From Anaeramoeba flamelloides (lineage: Eukaryota > Metamonada > Anaeramoebidae): a stretch of DNA of 64,000 nucleotides. This document shows, piece after piece, positions 31,503 through 43,817 of this stretch. The stretch is taken from assembly GCA_027625915.1 (NCBI GenBank), contig JANTQA010000057.1, positions 7,068,001-7,132,000 on the forward strand. Direction: 5' to 3'. Positions within the stretch are counted from its first letter, which is position 1, and every line of letters starts with the position of its first letter. Under the pieces are notes generated by a model, which worked only from the letters and a program-made list of their open reading frames with translations, was not told the origin of the DNA and ran no database searches. A program made the translations under genes and the position numbers.

Positions 31503-33931
31503 TTTCCGAAACATACATTATTTGAAATTTCATTGGAAAAAAATAATCAACAAATTATCTATTTTTTCAAATCTGAAATCTGACTTGATTCATTTAGAAT
31601 TCTTAGTTCACCCAATCAATATATACCAATAGATGTATCATCACAAAAAAATCACTTAAACATATAAATAGAGAGATCAAACAAATTACAACCTATTTCC
31701 TTGAAAGCTTATTTTGTGTTAAAAGAAAAATAGGAAAATGAAGTGAAACTTTTTTCCCATTTATTATATAAATACAAGTAAAATAATTGAATATTTTATG
31801 TAACCAAGAAGAATAAAAAATGTTCAACAATACCATCGGATAAGTCCAAAGTAAGGTGTAATGAATTTTTAGAAATAAGAGAGGAATTTTTTTTTTTTTT
31901 TGAAAAGATCAGAGTAATTTGTAAAAAATGATATTTGTAAGGATAAAAACAATAAAAAGCAACCTAATTTTTTTCACATTTGAATTCTAGTTTCCATATT
32001 GAAATGCTTGGGAACAATAGAGTTTTCCATCACAATGTAGCAAATTTGCGCGTCTTGTTACTTGTTAGTAAAAGACATATTTTTTCACTAATTAATACTT
32101 TTTCGCTAATAAATACCTTTTTGTAATTAAATCTTATTTTACTAATAAGTTTTTTTCGGCAAAAAAGTCGGGGGTTTCATGGAAAGTTACTTTTTTTTTG
32201 TTAATAAAACATATTTAATAATAGGATTTATTGAAAAATTCTAAATCTATTTGAAGATCTTTTTGTTTCAGATCTCCATTTAAAAAAAAAAAAAAACCTT
32301 TTTGGATCATTTTTTGTACACAATTTACCTGTCACTGCCAATTTGGATATTTAAAGTTTTCCTCAGACAAATGATTTTGGAGAGGAATTTTCAAAAAGTG
32401 TTTCAATAATAAAAAAAACACTTTTTGGATCATTTTTTGTAAAAACGGTTTCGTTATCTCTGCCAATAATCAAAGTATTTTAAAATTTAATTTAAAAATT
32501 AACTTATAATCTTTATTTTATTTTTGTTTTTTTTATCTCTCCCCCTCTCGTTTGTTTCTCCTGTAGAACGGAAATAATGATTCACTTCTCCACTCTGCAA
32601 TTAGAGGTGGCATCGAAACGATGGAATTTTTAATTTCAAAAGGAATTGAAGTCAATCATCGTAATCAATCAGGAAATACCGCATTCCATAAAGTTTGTTG
32701 TGAATATCCCACTCTGGAAAAATTTATTTTTTTATTAAAAAATGGAGCAGATTCTAACATCAAAAATTATGAAGGAATTCTTCCTATACACTCTTTACTT
32801 CAAAATTCATATTATTTAACTTCTGGAAAACAAAAAAAAATCCATTATTTAGAAAAGTTTCGGGATTTTGGTACGGACTTTGTGGAACTTGATAATGAAA
32901 ACGAAAATTTTTTATCTTGGGGCATAGCTAGTGGCGATAACTTAGAGACTGTAAAATTTTTGATTGAAAATGGTGTAAGGGTTCAAACAGAATGGCGATG
33001 CACAGAAGAGAACTCATTGATGAAGGCTTACAAAAAACGCGATAGAGAATTGGCAACTTTGTTAATAAACTTTGGCACCGATATTGAAGAGCCCATTGAA
33101 TCGATTCTGAATACCTCCGATGATATATATTCATATTCGTGGAGCAGATTCAGACAATATCATTGGAAACAACCAGAGAATTTTGAGCATCTTCAAAGCT
33201 TTCTATGTTACCAACAAGATTTTGGTAAACTTTATGATGAGAGCCTGTATACAGACTTTACAATAAACGGTCTTAAAATTCATAAACTATTTGTTGAAAC
33301 GAGACTAAAACAAAAATTGACAAAGGAATTAATCCTAAAAATGGAAAAGGAAATCAAAAAAGAACATTTGGATGAATTTTTTAGAATTCTTTATTCTGGA
33401 TTTAGATTGCAGGAGGAAGATAAGATTGAAAAAAAGGTAGATTTTTTAGAATCTGTCGTTAAAAAATTGCAACTCGATGAAAAGGTATTGGAATGCTATC
33501 GAAGAAGCTCCTTAATTAAAGACATGAAATTGCTATTGGAAGACGAGGAATCCATGGATTTCACAATTTGTGTCGAAGACGATTATATACCATGCCATAA
33601 ATTCGTTCTTGTTGCTAGATCTGGCCTATATTCGGAAATGTTCCAAACTTTAAACAACGAAATTGAAGAAGTTAAGGATTATTCCGGTAAATCCTATGAA
33701 ACAATCGAATTGTTAATCGATTACTTATACACAGACACAATAAAATTTACAGGCGATAATGATGTCGAATTCATTCTAGAAGAATTGGACGATGTTAATT
33801 CTTATTACCAATTGAATAAAAAGGGTAGCTTTTTAAAATTATATGACTGCGAGATGAAAATTTTTTATGGTGAAAAGTGGAAAGATTCAAAAAATGAATC
33901 AACAAAGTTAATAGGTGAAGCTGAAAATTAA
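28265..33931 (+). CDS. Ankyrin-repeat protein with two C-terminal BTB domains; exons 28265..29929 and 32567..33931
   Basis: Joining exon 1 (555 codons) to exon 2 restores GADLHSK-NGNNDSLLHSA, a seamless ankyrin repeat, and gives about 1009 residues. Residues from about 30 to 760 are some 16-18 ankyrin units, many with TPLH- or ALH-type turns (KTPLHIACEHD, GNTLLHWSCK, GETALHHALLQ). A divergent BTB/POZ domain begins near residue 780 (YTDFTINGLKIHKLFVETR). A second, more canonical one begins near 885 (MDFTICVEDDYIPCHKFVLV, then ARSGLYSEMF). BTB domains mediate dimerisation and often recruit substrates to cullin-3 ubiquitin ligases, and the ankyrin array would bind the client. That role is inference. 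The ATG at 28265 follows a run of 13 A and begins the ankyrin-compatible frame. There is no signal peptide. The stop TAA is at 33929-33931. Confidence 0.9.
29930..32566 (+). other. 2.64-kb intron of the ankyrin-BTB gene (GTAACT...CTGTAG)
   Basis: The boundaries are fixed by the in-frame ankyrin repeat across the junction. The acceptor is preceded by a C/T-rich tract (TCTCCCCCTCTCG ... TTTCTCCTGTAG). Apart from the foldback array at 30378-30700, the intron is A/T-rich with no identified element. An 11-base-repeat-like echo (CTTTTTGGATCATTTTTTGT) occurs twice, near 32299 and 32421. Confidence 0.9.
30378..30700. repeat. Tandem array of four foldback D units
   Basis: Four successive hairpin units each begin CGTTAG(G)TTTTTTTT and end AAAAAAACCTAGG. 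They are separated by GC-richer spacers built from CACTCTACGACACTTGACGG and ACACTTTCG words. Unit lengths differ: two are short, with nearly no loop, and two are about 80 bp with a GAAAATTT...AAATTTTC core. The units are related to those at 18950 and 19608 in another gene's intron. Confidence 0.75.
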
Positions 33932-34139
33932 TTAGAATTTTGTTTTTGATGCGCTTTTTTTTAATTTACACTTTTTTCTGTTTTTTTTTTTTATTTTTAT
34001 TTTTGTTTGGTTTCAAACAAATATTTATTTATTGATTAGTTGGTTGGGTTATTTATTTTTTTCATTTTTAATCCTAATCAGAATTGAATTGTTTTTAAAA
34101 AATGATCAAATAAATAAATAAATACTTACATACATACAT

Positions 34140-34145
<6 letters not shown>

Positions 34146-34187
<42 letters not shown>
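34146..34187. repeat. (TA)n microsatellite abutting element E
   Basis: An uninterrupted TA run of about 40 bases leads directly into the left terminus of element E. This is consistent with TA as the insertion target. Confidence 0.9.
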
Positions 34188-34189
<2 letters not shown>

Positions 34190-34190
<1 letters not shown>

Positions 34191-35675
34191 CCTTAGCACC
34201 CCAAATATACTAAAAACATTTCAAATAAAAATTTTAATTTGAAACGTTATAAAAGGATTATAAGATATAGAATTGATAATCAATTATCTTAGAAAGAAAA
34301 TTTTATAATTATAAATTGTATAGTTACTTAAAATAAAAAAATAACTTGAAAAAAATTTTTCAACATTGCAAATTTTTTTTTGGTAATTGTGATTTTATTA
34401 TTTTTCCAAATTTGCCAAAATAAATTTTTTTTTCCTTTTTGAAAAGTTTGTCTAGACATCAAAAACCTCTTAGTTTTAACCTTTAAAACACATCATACTT
34501 TACTGGAAAATTTTTTTCGGGTCCTTTGCACCCCAAATTGCCTAAAATGTTTTATTAAATAATTTATTCATTACAAAAGTTATCTTGACATCACATAGAA
34601 AAATTATTTTATCTACTGATTACGATTCAATATCAATATCTATATTTGATTCTTAATAAGTATAAAAATTAAAAAAATATAAATTAAATTTTAAAAAAAA
34701 ACCGTATTTTTTTTCATTGTAAAATTTGTAATTTTTTCAAAAAAAATTTTTTTAAATTTAAATGATTTGGCCATCAGTTCGAGTCAGATTAAGATTTGAT
34801 TTTTTTTTTTAATTTTATACAATTTTTGATTTTTTGAATTTTTAAAATCTAGACATAAAATAAACAATATTATTGAATAATAAACAATCGATCAGAACTT
34901 ATTTAACAAGATCTGGATTAATTTATAAAGGAAAAATTCAAATATTGCAAATATATAATTCAAAATTTTACCAAATACAAAATGCAATAAAAAAAATTTG
35001 GTTTAGGAGATTATTTTATTATATTTAAATAAGGTTTAAAAGTTATTTTTATTTTTTTTTAAATTTAGGTATAATTATTTTATCTATGAAAAAGTAATTT
35101 ATATTTGTTTTATTCCAATAGAATAAATGAAATATTTTACAATTTTTTTTTTTTTTGTTTTTCAATTATTATCTATTACTTAAATAAAAGTTTTAGAAAA
35201 TTAATCATATTAAAAATTTAATTTTGGCCGAAAGAAAAGAATTTCATTTTTCACATAATTGGATATTTATTGAAATTTTTTCTAAAAAAAAAAAAGAATT
35301 TTTTTGAGTAATTTATTTTTTTATTTATTTTTTTATCATAAAATTAGCAATATTATTTGATTATTATTATTAATAAATTAATGTATTGAATTTTGAATAC
35401 TTTTACTATAATAAAATTACTAATTTAAAAAAGTAAAATAAAAATAAAAATCTTTAAAAAAAATGTAAAAATGAATAATTATTATTATTTTTTTCAATTT
35501 CAAAAAAAAAATAAAAAAAATAACTACTTTATCTTTGAACTATTTTGACTTTTTATTATAATCCAAATCTGGATTAAAGACAAATAAGAAAATTAATATA
35601 TTAGTACATCAATATCATTTTAAATCTTCTTTAAAAAAACTTGATGAATTTTTGGCAAATCCTAGGTGCTAAGGG
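34190..35675. mobile_element. 1.5-kb TIR element E, copy 2
   Basis: It has the same termini as 23885-25393 (CCCTTAGCACCCC ... CTAGGTGCTAAGGG, with two changes at the inner right end) and the same body, block for block, in the same orientation. The length is 1486 bp with no ORF. The many small differences between the copies indicate that neither is very recent. Confidence 0.8.
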
Positions 35676-35687
35676 ATATATAAAGCT

Positions 35688-35884
35688 CATTTCACTCAAA
35701 ATGGCCAAGTTTAAAATGAAAAATTCAATTTTTAAGAGTCAACCAAACTTAGATTGTTTAGAAATATGTGAAATAATAAACTTCATAATAGGGTTGATAA
35801 TCATAAAAGAAATACATGGACAAATCACGAATTTCAAAAAAAAAAAATTTTTTAAAAAATTTTGAGCCCCTTTCATTGGAATAT
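35688..35884. mobile_element. Small MITE N, copy 1
   Basis: TTTCACTCAAAATGGCC at the left and GCCCCTTTCATTGGAA at the right are imperfect inverted ends. The interior GTCAACCAAACTTAGATTGT, with TTAGAAATAT after it, is found in reverse complement at 62599-62796. It starts only about 12 bp after element E copy 2. Confidence 0.55.
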
Positions 35885-36066
35885 CTTGTAAAATATCTAA
35901 AATTCTTTAAATAATTAAAATTATGTACAATAAGATATTTTAAAATTATTTCTGTATGGATTTAAAAAGAATATATAAAATCTCACTTTTATGTATGTTA
36001 ATTTGGATTTTCAAGAAAAGTTTTACAAATTTAGTTTATTTATAAATAAAAAAAAAATTACAAATA

Positions 36067-36264
36067 CAGTCAGTTCCACTTTTAAGGCGCAAACTTTCAA
36101 TGAAATTTAAGACACAATAAAAATCTCAAATTAAGGCACACAATTTGTAATATTTTTTTTTACAATTAATTTTACTAGAATCTGAATATTGTGCCTTAAT
36201 TTGAGAGTTTTTATTGTGTCTTAAATTTTGTTGAAAGTTTGTGCCTTAAAAGTGGAACTGACTG
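36067..36264. mobile_element. Palindromic MITE family C, copy 2
   Basis: CAGTCAGTTCCACTTTTAAG and its mirror CTTAAAAGTGGAACTGACTG form the ends, with TA on both sides (36065-36066, 36265-36266). The 198 bp are an almost complete inverted repeat, very similar to 21733-21929. Confidence 0.88.
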
Positions 36265-37009
36265 TAAGATTAGGAAAAGAAAGAAAAAAAGAAGATCCTA
36301 AAGAAAGAATAATAAGAAAAAAGGGAAAATTATTTTTTAAATTGATTTAAATTGTATAGATCATTTTATCTTTTAATAATTAAATTTCAAAATCATTATT
36401 ATTTTAATCTGTTTAGTTTGTTTCTTTGTTACGTTTCTACTTGACATCTTCTTCCTTTTTTTTTTTTTCCTTTTTTTTATTTTAAAAAATTATAATCTTT
36501 TTATAATAAAAATTCTCTGAATATAAATATTATCTATATTATTTTGAAGGATATTTCTGAAAGAAAAGAAATAAAAATAAAAATCATAGAAAAAAAAAAA
36601 ATAAATAAAAAAAAAAATAAAAATGAAATTCATTTGTTAAAGCTAGAGTAATTTTCAGTTATTTCTCCAGACCCAAGGAGCGATTGAAACATAAAAGGAT
36701 ATTGTGAAATTACTCTTCTTTTGATTGGTATAATTCAAATAACAAATACAAATTTTCTTCTTATCCTCACCAGCAAAAAATTCAATTAACAAACAATAGT
36801 TTAAAAGAAATATCAATTTTAAAAAACAAATTGAAAATTTTCTAAAAAAAAGATTGAAAGATTTCCTTAATATCAAATAATCCAAGAAAAAAAAATAATC
36901 TTTTCATATTTTAAATATCCAAAGTATTAATTTTCAAAAAATTTAAAACAAATTGTATTCTAAAAGCACACAATCAATTTAATTCAATTTAATCTAATTT
37001 GAAGTTATT

Positions 37010-37385
37010 TTTAAACATCCTATATTTAACAAAGTAAGGGTTTTGTTACATTCTTGAGATAAAAAATACTCATTTGAGAAATGAAAAAAATGGAAAAAAA
37101 AATTCTTCAAGATCTCGAAAAGCGACAAAGAGCAACACTTCGAAACTATATAGTTGTTTTCCAAAATATATATTCGCAACCATTCAAATTCAAAATTGAG
37201 TGCCTCTCTTTGGTGTTTTTTTTTCGAAAAATATCCTCGTTTTTTGGTTTTTGATTTTTTGGAGATCAATCTTACTTTAAATGTTGATTAGTTTTTGATT
37301 GTGATTAGGTTCTTATCAAAATAACAATTTTTTTTTTTTTTGGTTTCAGAATGTTATTTTTCATCTTAATGGCTCGACCCTTAAT
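37010..37385. repeat. Dispersed repeat G, copy 2
   Basis: It is similar in order and orientation to 12275-12660. The 91-codon minus-strand frame inside it is a by-product of the repeat and is not conserved as a protein. Confidence 0.5.
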
Positions 37386-38069
37386 ATATCTTTTTAAGTT
37401 CTAGAAATTCTAAAAAAAAGGAATAATAATCCAGTTACAGGAATTTGAAACTAGGTATATATGTGTTAACATCTATAAACTTGTAATTTTAATAAAAAAT
37501 TCTTGAAACATATTTCAATTGATAAGATCTTTTTTTATTTAGATCACAAATCTTTTGATTGGATTTAATATTTCAGATCTTTTGAAAATTAAATTTTATA
37601 TTAAGATAAATCTTTCAATTAAAATAAAAAAAAAAAGAAAAAGTTGTTTAAGAAATTTTATCCTGTTTGTATTGATTTTTTTTTGTTTTTTTAGAGTTAA
37701 AACCTTAATTCAATATCAACATATATATTTTTTAATTGAGTTCAAGAAAGTTTAATTAATTTTACAATTTTATGGAAAGTTCAACCTAGGTTCACTACAT
37801 TTCAAATTTCTCAATAATTTTGAAACATTATTCATAAATCAGCAAATTTAAAGAAGAAAATAATATTTTTTTTTTAATATTTACAAAGCTAAGATTTATA
37901 AAAAATTTGATAATTTCTTGAAATTAGAAAACCAAACTTTTTTGGGTTTAAAAATATAACAATTAGAAATAAAAAAAAAGTCAAAAAGAAAAGGATAGAG
38001 GAGTTAGGATGTTAAAAAATAACAAAAAAAAAATATGAATTCTCAAAATGAAAAGTTAAACTATTTATT

Positions 38070-39672
38070 TTAAATCAAAGTAATTTGACTGTTTTCATTT
38101 CCATTCATCCATGCTAAATAGGCATAAAAATAAACACTTTTGGGTAAATTTTCCCAGGCAATTCCAAGATTATTTTCGTTGACTTTGAATGCAATTGTTT
38201 TTTGATCCATATCTAATAAAATCCCTAAAATATCATTTTCTTTTAATTTGATATTTTTTGGATATTTTTCTTGATACCATTTTCCATTTTCTTTTTTTTT
38301 TTTAAAATTTTCAAGTAAATTCATGTTCCAGATACCAATAAGTTTCAAAATAATAAGTTCCTTCAAAATCTCGATAATTAATGAAATTTTCTCGGTTTTC
38401 AGTATTGGTTACTCCTAAATAAATCACATTTGATTCAGAGTTAATATTTTGAAATTGGTCAATTTTGATTTGGATTTTATGTTTTCCAGTTGAGTATTTG
38501 GTTTGTCCCAAAATTATTCCATTAAATTGATTAGAAGTATTCCAAGCTGTTTGGTTTTGGTTTTTTAATTTTATTGCGTTTTTAGAATTCATTTTTGGAT
38601 CAAAAATTTCTTTGGATAATTTGAGTTTTTCTTTTTCTTTTCTTTTTTTAAATTTATTTAAATTTATTGATTATTTCTTTTGATTCATTGATTAATTCAA
38701 TGCTTTTGTTTTTTGTTTTTAATTTGCTTATTTTTTGCATTTTGGTTTTATCTTGGTAGATTTTTTGAATGGTTTTTTCTTTATTTTGGATTATTTTATT
38801 GAATTTATGTTCAATTATGATTTCAATTGTTTTTAATAATTGTAATTGTTGGTTTTTGGATTTTTCAATTTGTTGTTTTAATAAATCTGATTCTTTTTGG
38901 ATTTGTTGTGAGATTTGTTGGATTTTTTGTTTTAATTTATTTTTATTCTGTTGGCTTTTTTGAAGTGTTTTTTGGTTTACTTTTTCTTTGGTTTGGATTT
39001 CTTTCAGGATTATTTGTATTTTTTGGAATATTTGATTGGATTTGGAATTTAAAGATAATAAAAAATGATTTTGATCGAGACAATTTTCAATACAAGATGA
39101 ACAAATTAATTGATCTTCTTCTTCACAATAAAAATTGAATTTTCTATTGTGTTTCGGACATCTATTATTGTTGATTTCTTTGGATTCTTTTTTGGGTTTT
39201 TTTTTTTTGTTTGGGAGTGTTTTTGTTTTTTTTAAAAAAAAAGAATAAATAAATCCAATTGAAAAATTTTTAATAAAAAAAGAACAAATAAAAACCAAAG
39301 AAAGTTAATTTATCCATTAAAAACTCGAAAAAGGGAATAAATCCAAAAAGAAAATCAAACCTAAAAAGGAAGAAACAAGCAATTTACCTTGGTTTTTAAA
39401 AAAAATATTTTGAGAAAGAAATTTTTCATGTTTTTTTTCAATAAAGGAGTATGAACTTCAGCTTCACATTTTTGACAATAATAAACTCTACATTTAGAAC
39501 AATAAAACTCAGCATCTCCTTTTGAACAAACTTCACATTTGATTCGTGTTTTGCTTTGTAAACCAATTGGAACATTTTTTCCATTGTTTTTTGATTCTTT
39601 TTGGATCTTTTCTTTTTTTTTTTTTATTGAATTTTTTTTTGTTTCTTTTTTGTTTTTATTTACTTGAGACAT
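38070..39672 (-). pseudogene. B-box/SPRY (TRIM-like) protein, frameshifted copy
   Basis: This is a paralogue of 46626-48230 with the same two-exon layout: exon 1 39672..39388, intron about 200 bp, exon 2 ending at 38070. Exon 1 has an A8 tract where the intact copy has A9, which throws the frame just after the first B-box. Exon 2 carries a roughly 10-bp duplication near 38650 (AATTTATTTA repeated) and a further shift near 38330 inside the SPRY domain. The second B-box (CPKHNRKFNFYCEEED, then CSSC) keeps all its ligands. The frames between breaks remain open and the protein similarity is high, so inactivation is fairly recent, or the homopolymer change is a sequencing error. Confidence 0.8.
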
Positions 39673-40619
39673 TATAAATTTACAAGAGGGGTGTGTTTTG
39701 TTTTTTTTTTTCAGACTGTGAATTGGGTTTTGGTTTTTTGAGGAGATTAAGAAAAAGTTTGTTGAAGAGAAGCAAGAAAAAAAAAAGAAAAATTGTGAAA
39801 AAAACCAAAAAACTGGACTTAAATATCAAAAAATTGGAGTTTTTTCTTTTCAACAAAATGAAAAAATTGGGGAAAAAACCGGTATGACGAAATCGGAAAG
39901 AGTTCTAAAAAGATTCAAGGATCTACTCTGGTTTGAATAATCAATATTTAATAAAAAAAATTTTCTTTAAGGGACTAATAAAATATTCATCAATTTCATT
40001 CTATTTTTTATTTAAAAGAAACAACTTTCAGAACTGTTTTATCTTCTTTCTAATGCTTAAGAGACTAGTCAATTAATAAAAAGATCCTTTTATTTTTTAT
40101 GATTTTAATTGATCAGAAAAAGTTATTAACCACCATTATTTGATGTTTTTAGCTTCGTTTTTTTGTAAATTCTGAAAAAACCTAATGACATTTCCAACTG
40201 GGACTGTTTTATTGTTGTTTGATTCGATATTTATCAAGTTCAATTTCTAATACTAAAAGTTGTTTTATTTGCAAGTTAATATTTTCTTCTTTAGAATCTC
40301 TGAATTTATAAGATTACAAACTATTTCATTGAATTCCCAATAATTTTAATTTTTGAATAAAAAAATCTTATTTGGTATTTTTTTTATTGAGAAATTCAAA
40401 AAATATTATCCGATCTTGAAATTGAAAAACTATTTAAAATTTGAGTACTTCAGTACTTGAATTATATTTAGAGCTATTTCCAGAAATGAATTATTGTTTT
40501 GAAAAGTTTAAGTCATTTTTCACATTTATTAAAGAAATTCAATATATTTTCTGAATTATTTTTTCAAAAAATTATTTACCTTTGAAAAAGACAAAAGAAA
40601 ATGAACCTAAAATAGATTG

Positions 40620-42180
40620 TGAAGGGAGTATAAAAAAACACACTTTGAAAAATACAATATCAAGGTATTGTATTAACTTAGTATATAAAATCCACTTAAA
40701 TTCAATATACCAGTAATAATTATATTAAACTTTGAAAAAAAAATAAATATAGGTTATTTATTCAAAAACCTATTAAAATTTAATTTTTCATTTTGTTTAA
40801 TAAAAGAATATGATGTAAACCACCCAACCATTAAATTAAAAATTACCCCAAAATAATATGTTAAAACCTGGGAAATTTATCTTATAACCAAAAGAAATAC
40901 TTTTTAATTTGAATATTCTCAATAAATAATTACTAGTCTGATCTTAATTATTTCAGTTAGTTGGTAATGAATAAAAACTTAAAGTTTTAAACTATCCAAG
41001 GATTTTTATTATTAGGTCTCAAATTTTTAAAGATTTTCAAATAGAAAGTAATTCTAATTATTAATAATAATAATAAATAATATATATTCTCTAAAAAATT
41101 AATAAATAATAACTATTGGTTTTTTAGACTCTTCATATTGTAAACAAAATATTGTATATTCTTTCATATTTCAAGAACTTCAATAAATATTATGAATAAA
41201 AATAATAAACTTTTTATTTCTGATCTTCAAGTATTGAATAAGTGATATATTTTCATTCCTGGTATTTCTAAACTAAGATCTAAATTGAAATGTTATTTGT
41301 TCTTAAAAATTATCAATTATCGGAAAAGTGAGATTTCAGAAAAATAAAAATGTTTTTGAAAATTTGTCGGTTTTTGTTTTTCAATTTTCTATTATAAAAT
41401 TCAAATAAAAAGAATCAGTCTTTTTTATTAAAAATTAGATTTCGAAAAATTTCATTCTTTGAAAAATGATAATTTATTTCTCAAAAGTTGATTTAGGGGT
41501 ATTTTATCTAATATAATTGTATACCCGGTGAAAAAAGTATGACAGTATCTTATAGGGAGATAAATCAGATTTATAATTGCCTTAACATAAAACTGAATAA
41601 TTGAAATCATTTGGTAAAAATTTTAGATTTATAAACTCAAATTCAAATTATTTAACATAGCATAAATTCATTTTTTGAAAATATAATCTTATTTAATCAA
41701 TTCAAGAAGAAATACCAAATTAGAATATTTACTAATTGAAATTTTAACACTATTTTATAAATTGTAATACCAACAAAAAAAAAATAAATAATTATCAATT
41801 AAAATAATTATCGATACTGTTAAAAATTTTGGAGATATCAAAACAAAAAAAGAATGAATTGATAAAAGTTTTTCTAATATATATTAACAATTTTTATTCT
41901 TTCAAATTTGTAGATATACCACAAATAATTTTCTTTAAGTTTTTATAATGTGAAACGAACTCAACTTTAGGAGAATATCAATCATTTGAAAAAAAAAAAA
42001 ATCCCGATCTAATCTAAACTAACACATTTCGGAAAAATTAATATAAAAAATAATTTAAAAAGAAAACAATAATACTAAAAAAGAAAAAAAATCAAAAATT
42101 ATTATGGAATTGAATAATATTAGATAGATTAGGATTCTTGTAACTCATTTAAATGTTTATCAATTTTTAATTTATATTTA
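40620..42180. other. Non-coding tail of the left duplication copy
   Basis: The sequence is A/T-rich with no gene. It includes a degenerate stretch of repeat I (about 41640-42100) that is shared with the right copy (about 51330-51700). Position 40607-40615 (CTAAAATAGATTG) is the uninterrupted equivalent of the site occupied by an element at 49153-49716 in the right copy. Confidence 0.6.
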
Positions 42181-42649
42181 TTTAACAACTATTTTTTATA
42201 ATTGTTGAATTACATTATAATTTTATGGTAAGTGATATTTTAAATTATTTTATGATATAATCTTTCAAAATATTTTTTTAAATTTGAAGATCAGAATCAT
42301 TTTTTTCTATTTTTTATAAAATTTTTTTTTTATTTTTTTCTTTTCTTTTTCTTTCCTTTGTTCTTGGCCAACAAGTTCTATTAAGAAAATTCTCCCACTT
42401 TTTTTGTTTCTATATACAATTTATAAAAACAAAGATATTCAAAAATTACGATAACTATTCAGCAATATTAGACTCTGTAATGTCATTTAAAATGATCAAT
42501 AATTATTCTTAAAAAATATTTATTTTATTTTTTTTCATTTAGTAGGAAGGAAATTAATTTTTTATTACATTACTAATTTTTAAATTTTTATTTAGTAATT
42601 TCAATAAAGAATTATATTTTTTTTTATAATTAACCAATGATAGAAAAAA

Positions 42650-43810
42650 TTGTCTTTATTTTGAATAATATCTAAGATCCTATTCGTTAATTGTTTTTAA
42701 TTTTTGTTAATAAATGAATTAATTCTTCAATACGAATTATTTGATTTTTACCATAGAATAGACTTTCCCATAAAAAAATGATCAAAATTTTAAATGATTT
42801 GGAAATTAGTATGATTTTTGAATAATCTACAGAATTTTGTTTTTAATTTATTCTTATCATAGGCATAAGAATATCTATTTATGTAATTTGTATTGTTTAT
42901 TAATTTTATTATTGAAGTTGATCTTTTCTGATTTTAAATATTTTGCTGTTTAATAATATTATTTTTCTATAAAATAATTATCAAATACTCTTGGATCTTA
43001 ATTCAGAATTTTTTAATATTAAATTTTATCTAAAAGTATTTTGATTTAATTTTAATAACTTTTGAATTTACTATTCTCCAATCTAATATTTTCATCATTT
43101 GTTTGAAAATTTTTAACTTTTTAGAAATTTCCAAACCCTAAAATTTGTAATTTATTTTTGAGTTTAAATCTTATTTGTAGATGATAAATCTTACTTTTTC
43201 TATTTTTTCTTAAGTTTTATAAAATAGTATTATAGAATGTGGATTTATTTTTTAGAAATTCTGTTACTTTGTTATTTTTCACAACAAAAATTGAGTCAAA
43301 ATTATTGTGAGTCAAATTAAAAATAACTAATTTAAAACATAATTGATGAATGATAGTTGATTTGAGTATTTGTAATTTTACTCCATTGGTCTGTTTTTTT
43401 ATTTCAATATAAGTTTTATTTTTTAAAGTTTTCCTATACTTTTTTCAAATTTTTTTTTTGTACATTTTTCATCTTTCTTTAAGCAAATTACTTGATATTT
43501 AATTTCTAGTAAATTTTTTGATTTTTTTTTTATCAATATTTAGTTTCATTTCAAATTCTTGGATGATTCTATAGATAATTAATTATTTATAGTTTCTTTT
43601 TCTGAAATTGTGCATTCCATTATCAAAAAAAAAAAAAAAAGTCATCTGAAAAGATTTTAACATTCTTAACTGGATATTGAATTTTACAATTAAAATATAC
43701 TGAATTGAAAAAACCAAATAATAAAGACAAAAGAGGATTTCCTTGGTATACTCCTAATCCAACTTTTTTTGAATAATTTTTATAATCAAATTTTAGATGT
43801 TTTTCATTTT
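42650..43810 (-). mobile_element. LINE (non-LTR retrotransposon), decayed, minus strand
   Basis: On the minus strand around 43790-43640 the frame reads GLGVYQGNPLLSLLFGFF, then VKIFSDD. These are RT motif B (GxPLSPLLF) and motif C (FADD, here FSDD). Further along (about 43580-43550) EFEMKLNIDKKKIKK fits the motif D-E region. Near 42850-42770 NKLKTKFC and FDHFFYG echo the zinc tail of the related copies. Stops and frame changes are frequent. It is 5'-truncated, and the repeat starting at 43818 marks its upstream limit. Confidence 0.6.
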
Positions 43811-43817
43811 TAATATG

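Larger units (their letters stand above)
33932..38069. other. Intergenic region with DNA transposons, no supported gene
   Basis: After the ankyrin-BTB stop there is a T-rich 3' flank and a long TA microsatellite (34146-34187). Then come element E copy 2, element N, MITE C copy 2 and repeat G copy 2. The gaps 36270-37000 and 37440-38069 show only A/T-rich sequence. The latter already belongs to the segmental duplication. Confidence 0.6.
37395..42640. repeat. Segmental duplication, left copy
   Basis: From about 37395 this block parallels 45850 onward: CCAGTTACAGGAATTTGAAA at 37431 and 45884, then the TRIM-like gene, its upstream DNA (TATTATCCGATCTTGAAATT at about 40407 and 48941), and a further 1.5 kb. 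The last shared parts are a TATACCACAAATAATTTTCT block (41914 and about 51512) and a family B terminus (42184 and 51779). The right copy is longer because extra elements have landed in it. Confidence 0.8.

Noticed and set aside
34146-34187. TA run as an origin or centromere-like feature
   Set aside because: Simple TA microsatellites also border the other copy of element E and are sufficiently explained as its insertion target.
36994-37269. 91-codon minus frame with Lys-rich start
   Set aside because: It lies wholly inside dispersed repeat G, and the frame is not kept in the copy at 12275-12660.
38769-39138. Hydrophobic + frames opposite the TRIM-like exon, looking like membrane proteins
   Set aside because: They are complements of Gln/Lys-rich coiled-coil codons, which read as Leu/Phe/Cys on the other strand.
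39965-40080. Possible copy of the TTAA element (TTAAGGGACTAA ... AGAGACTAGTC)
   Set aside because: Only a few terminal words match, both duplicates carry variants of the same sequence, and there is no TTAA pair at element distance.
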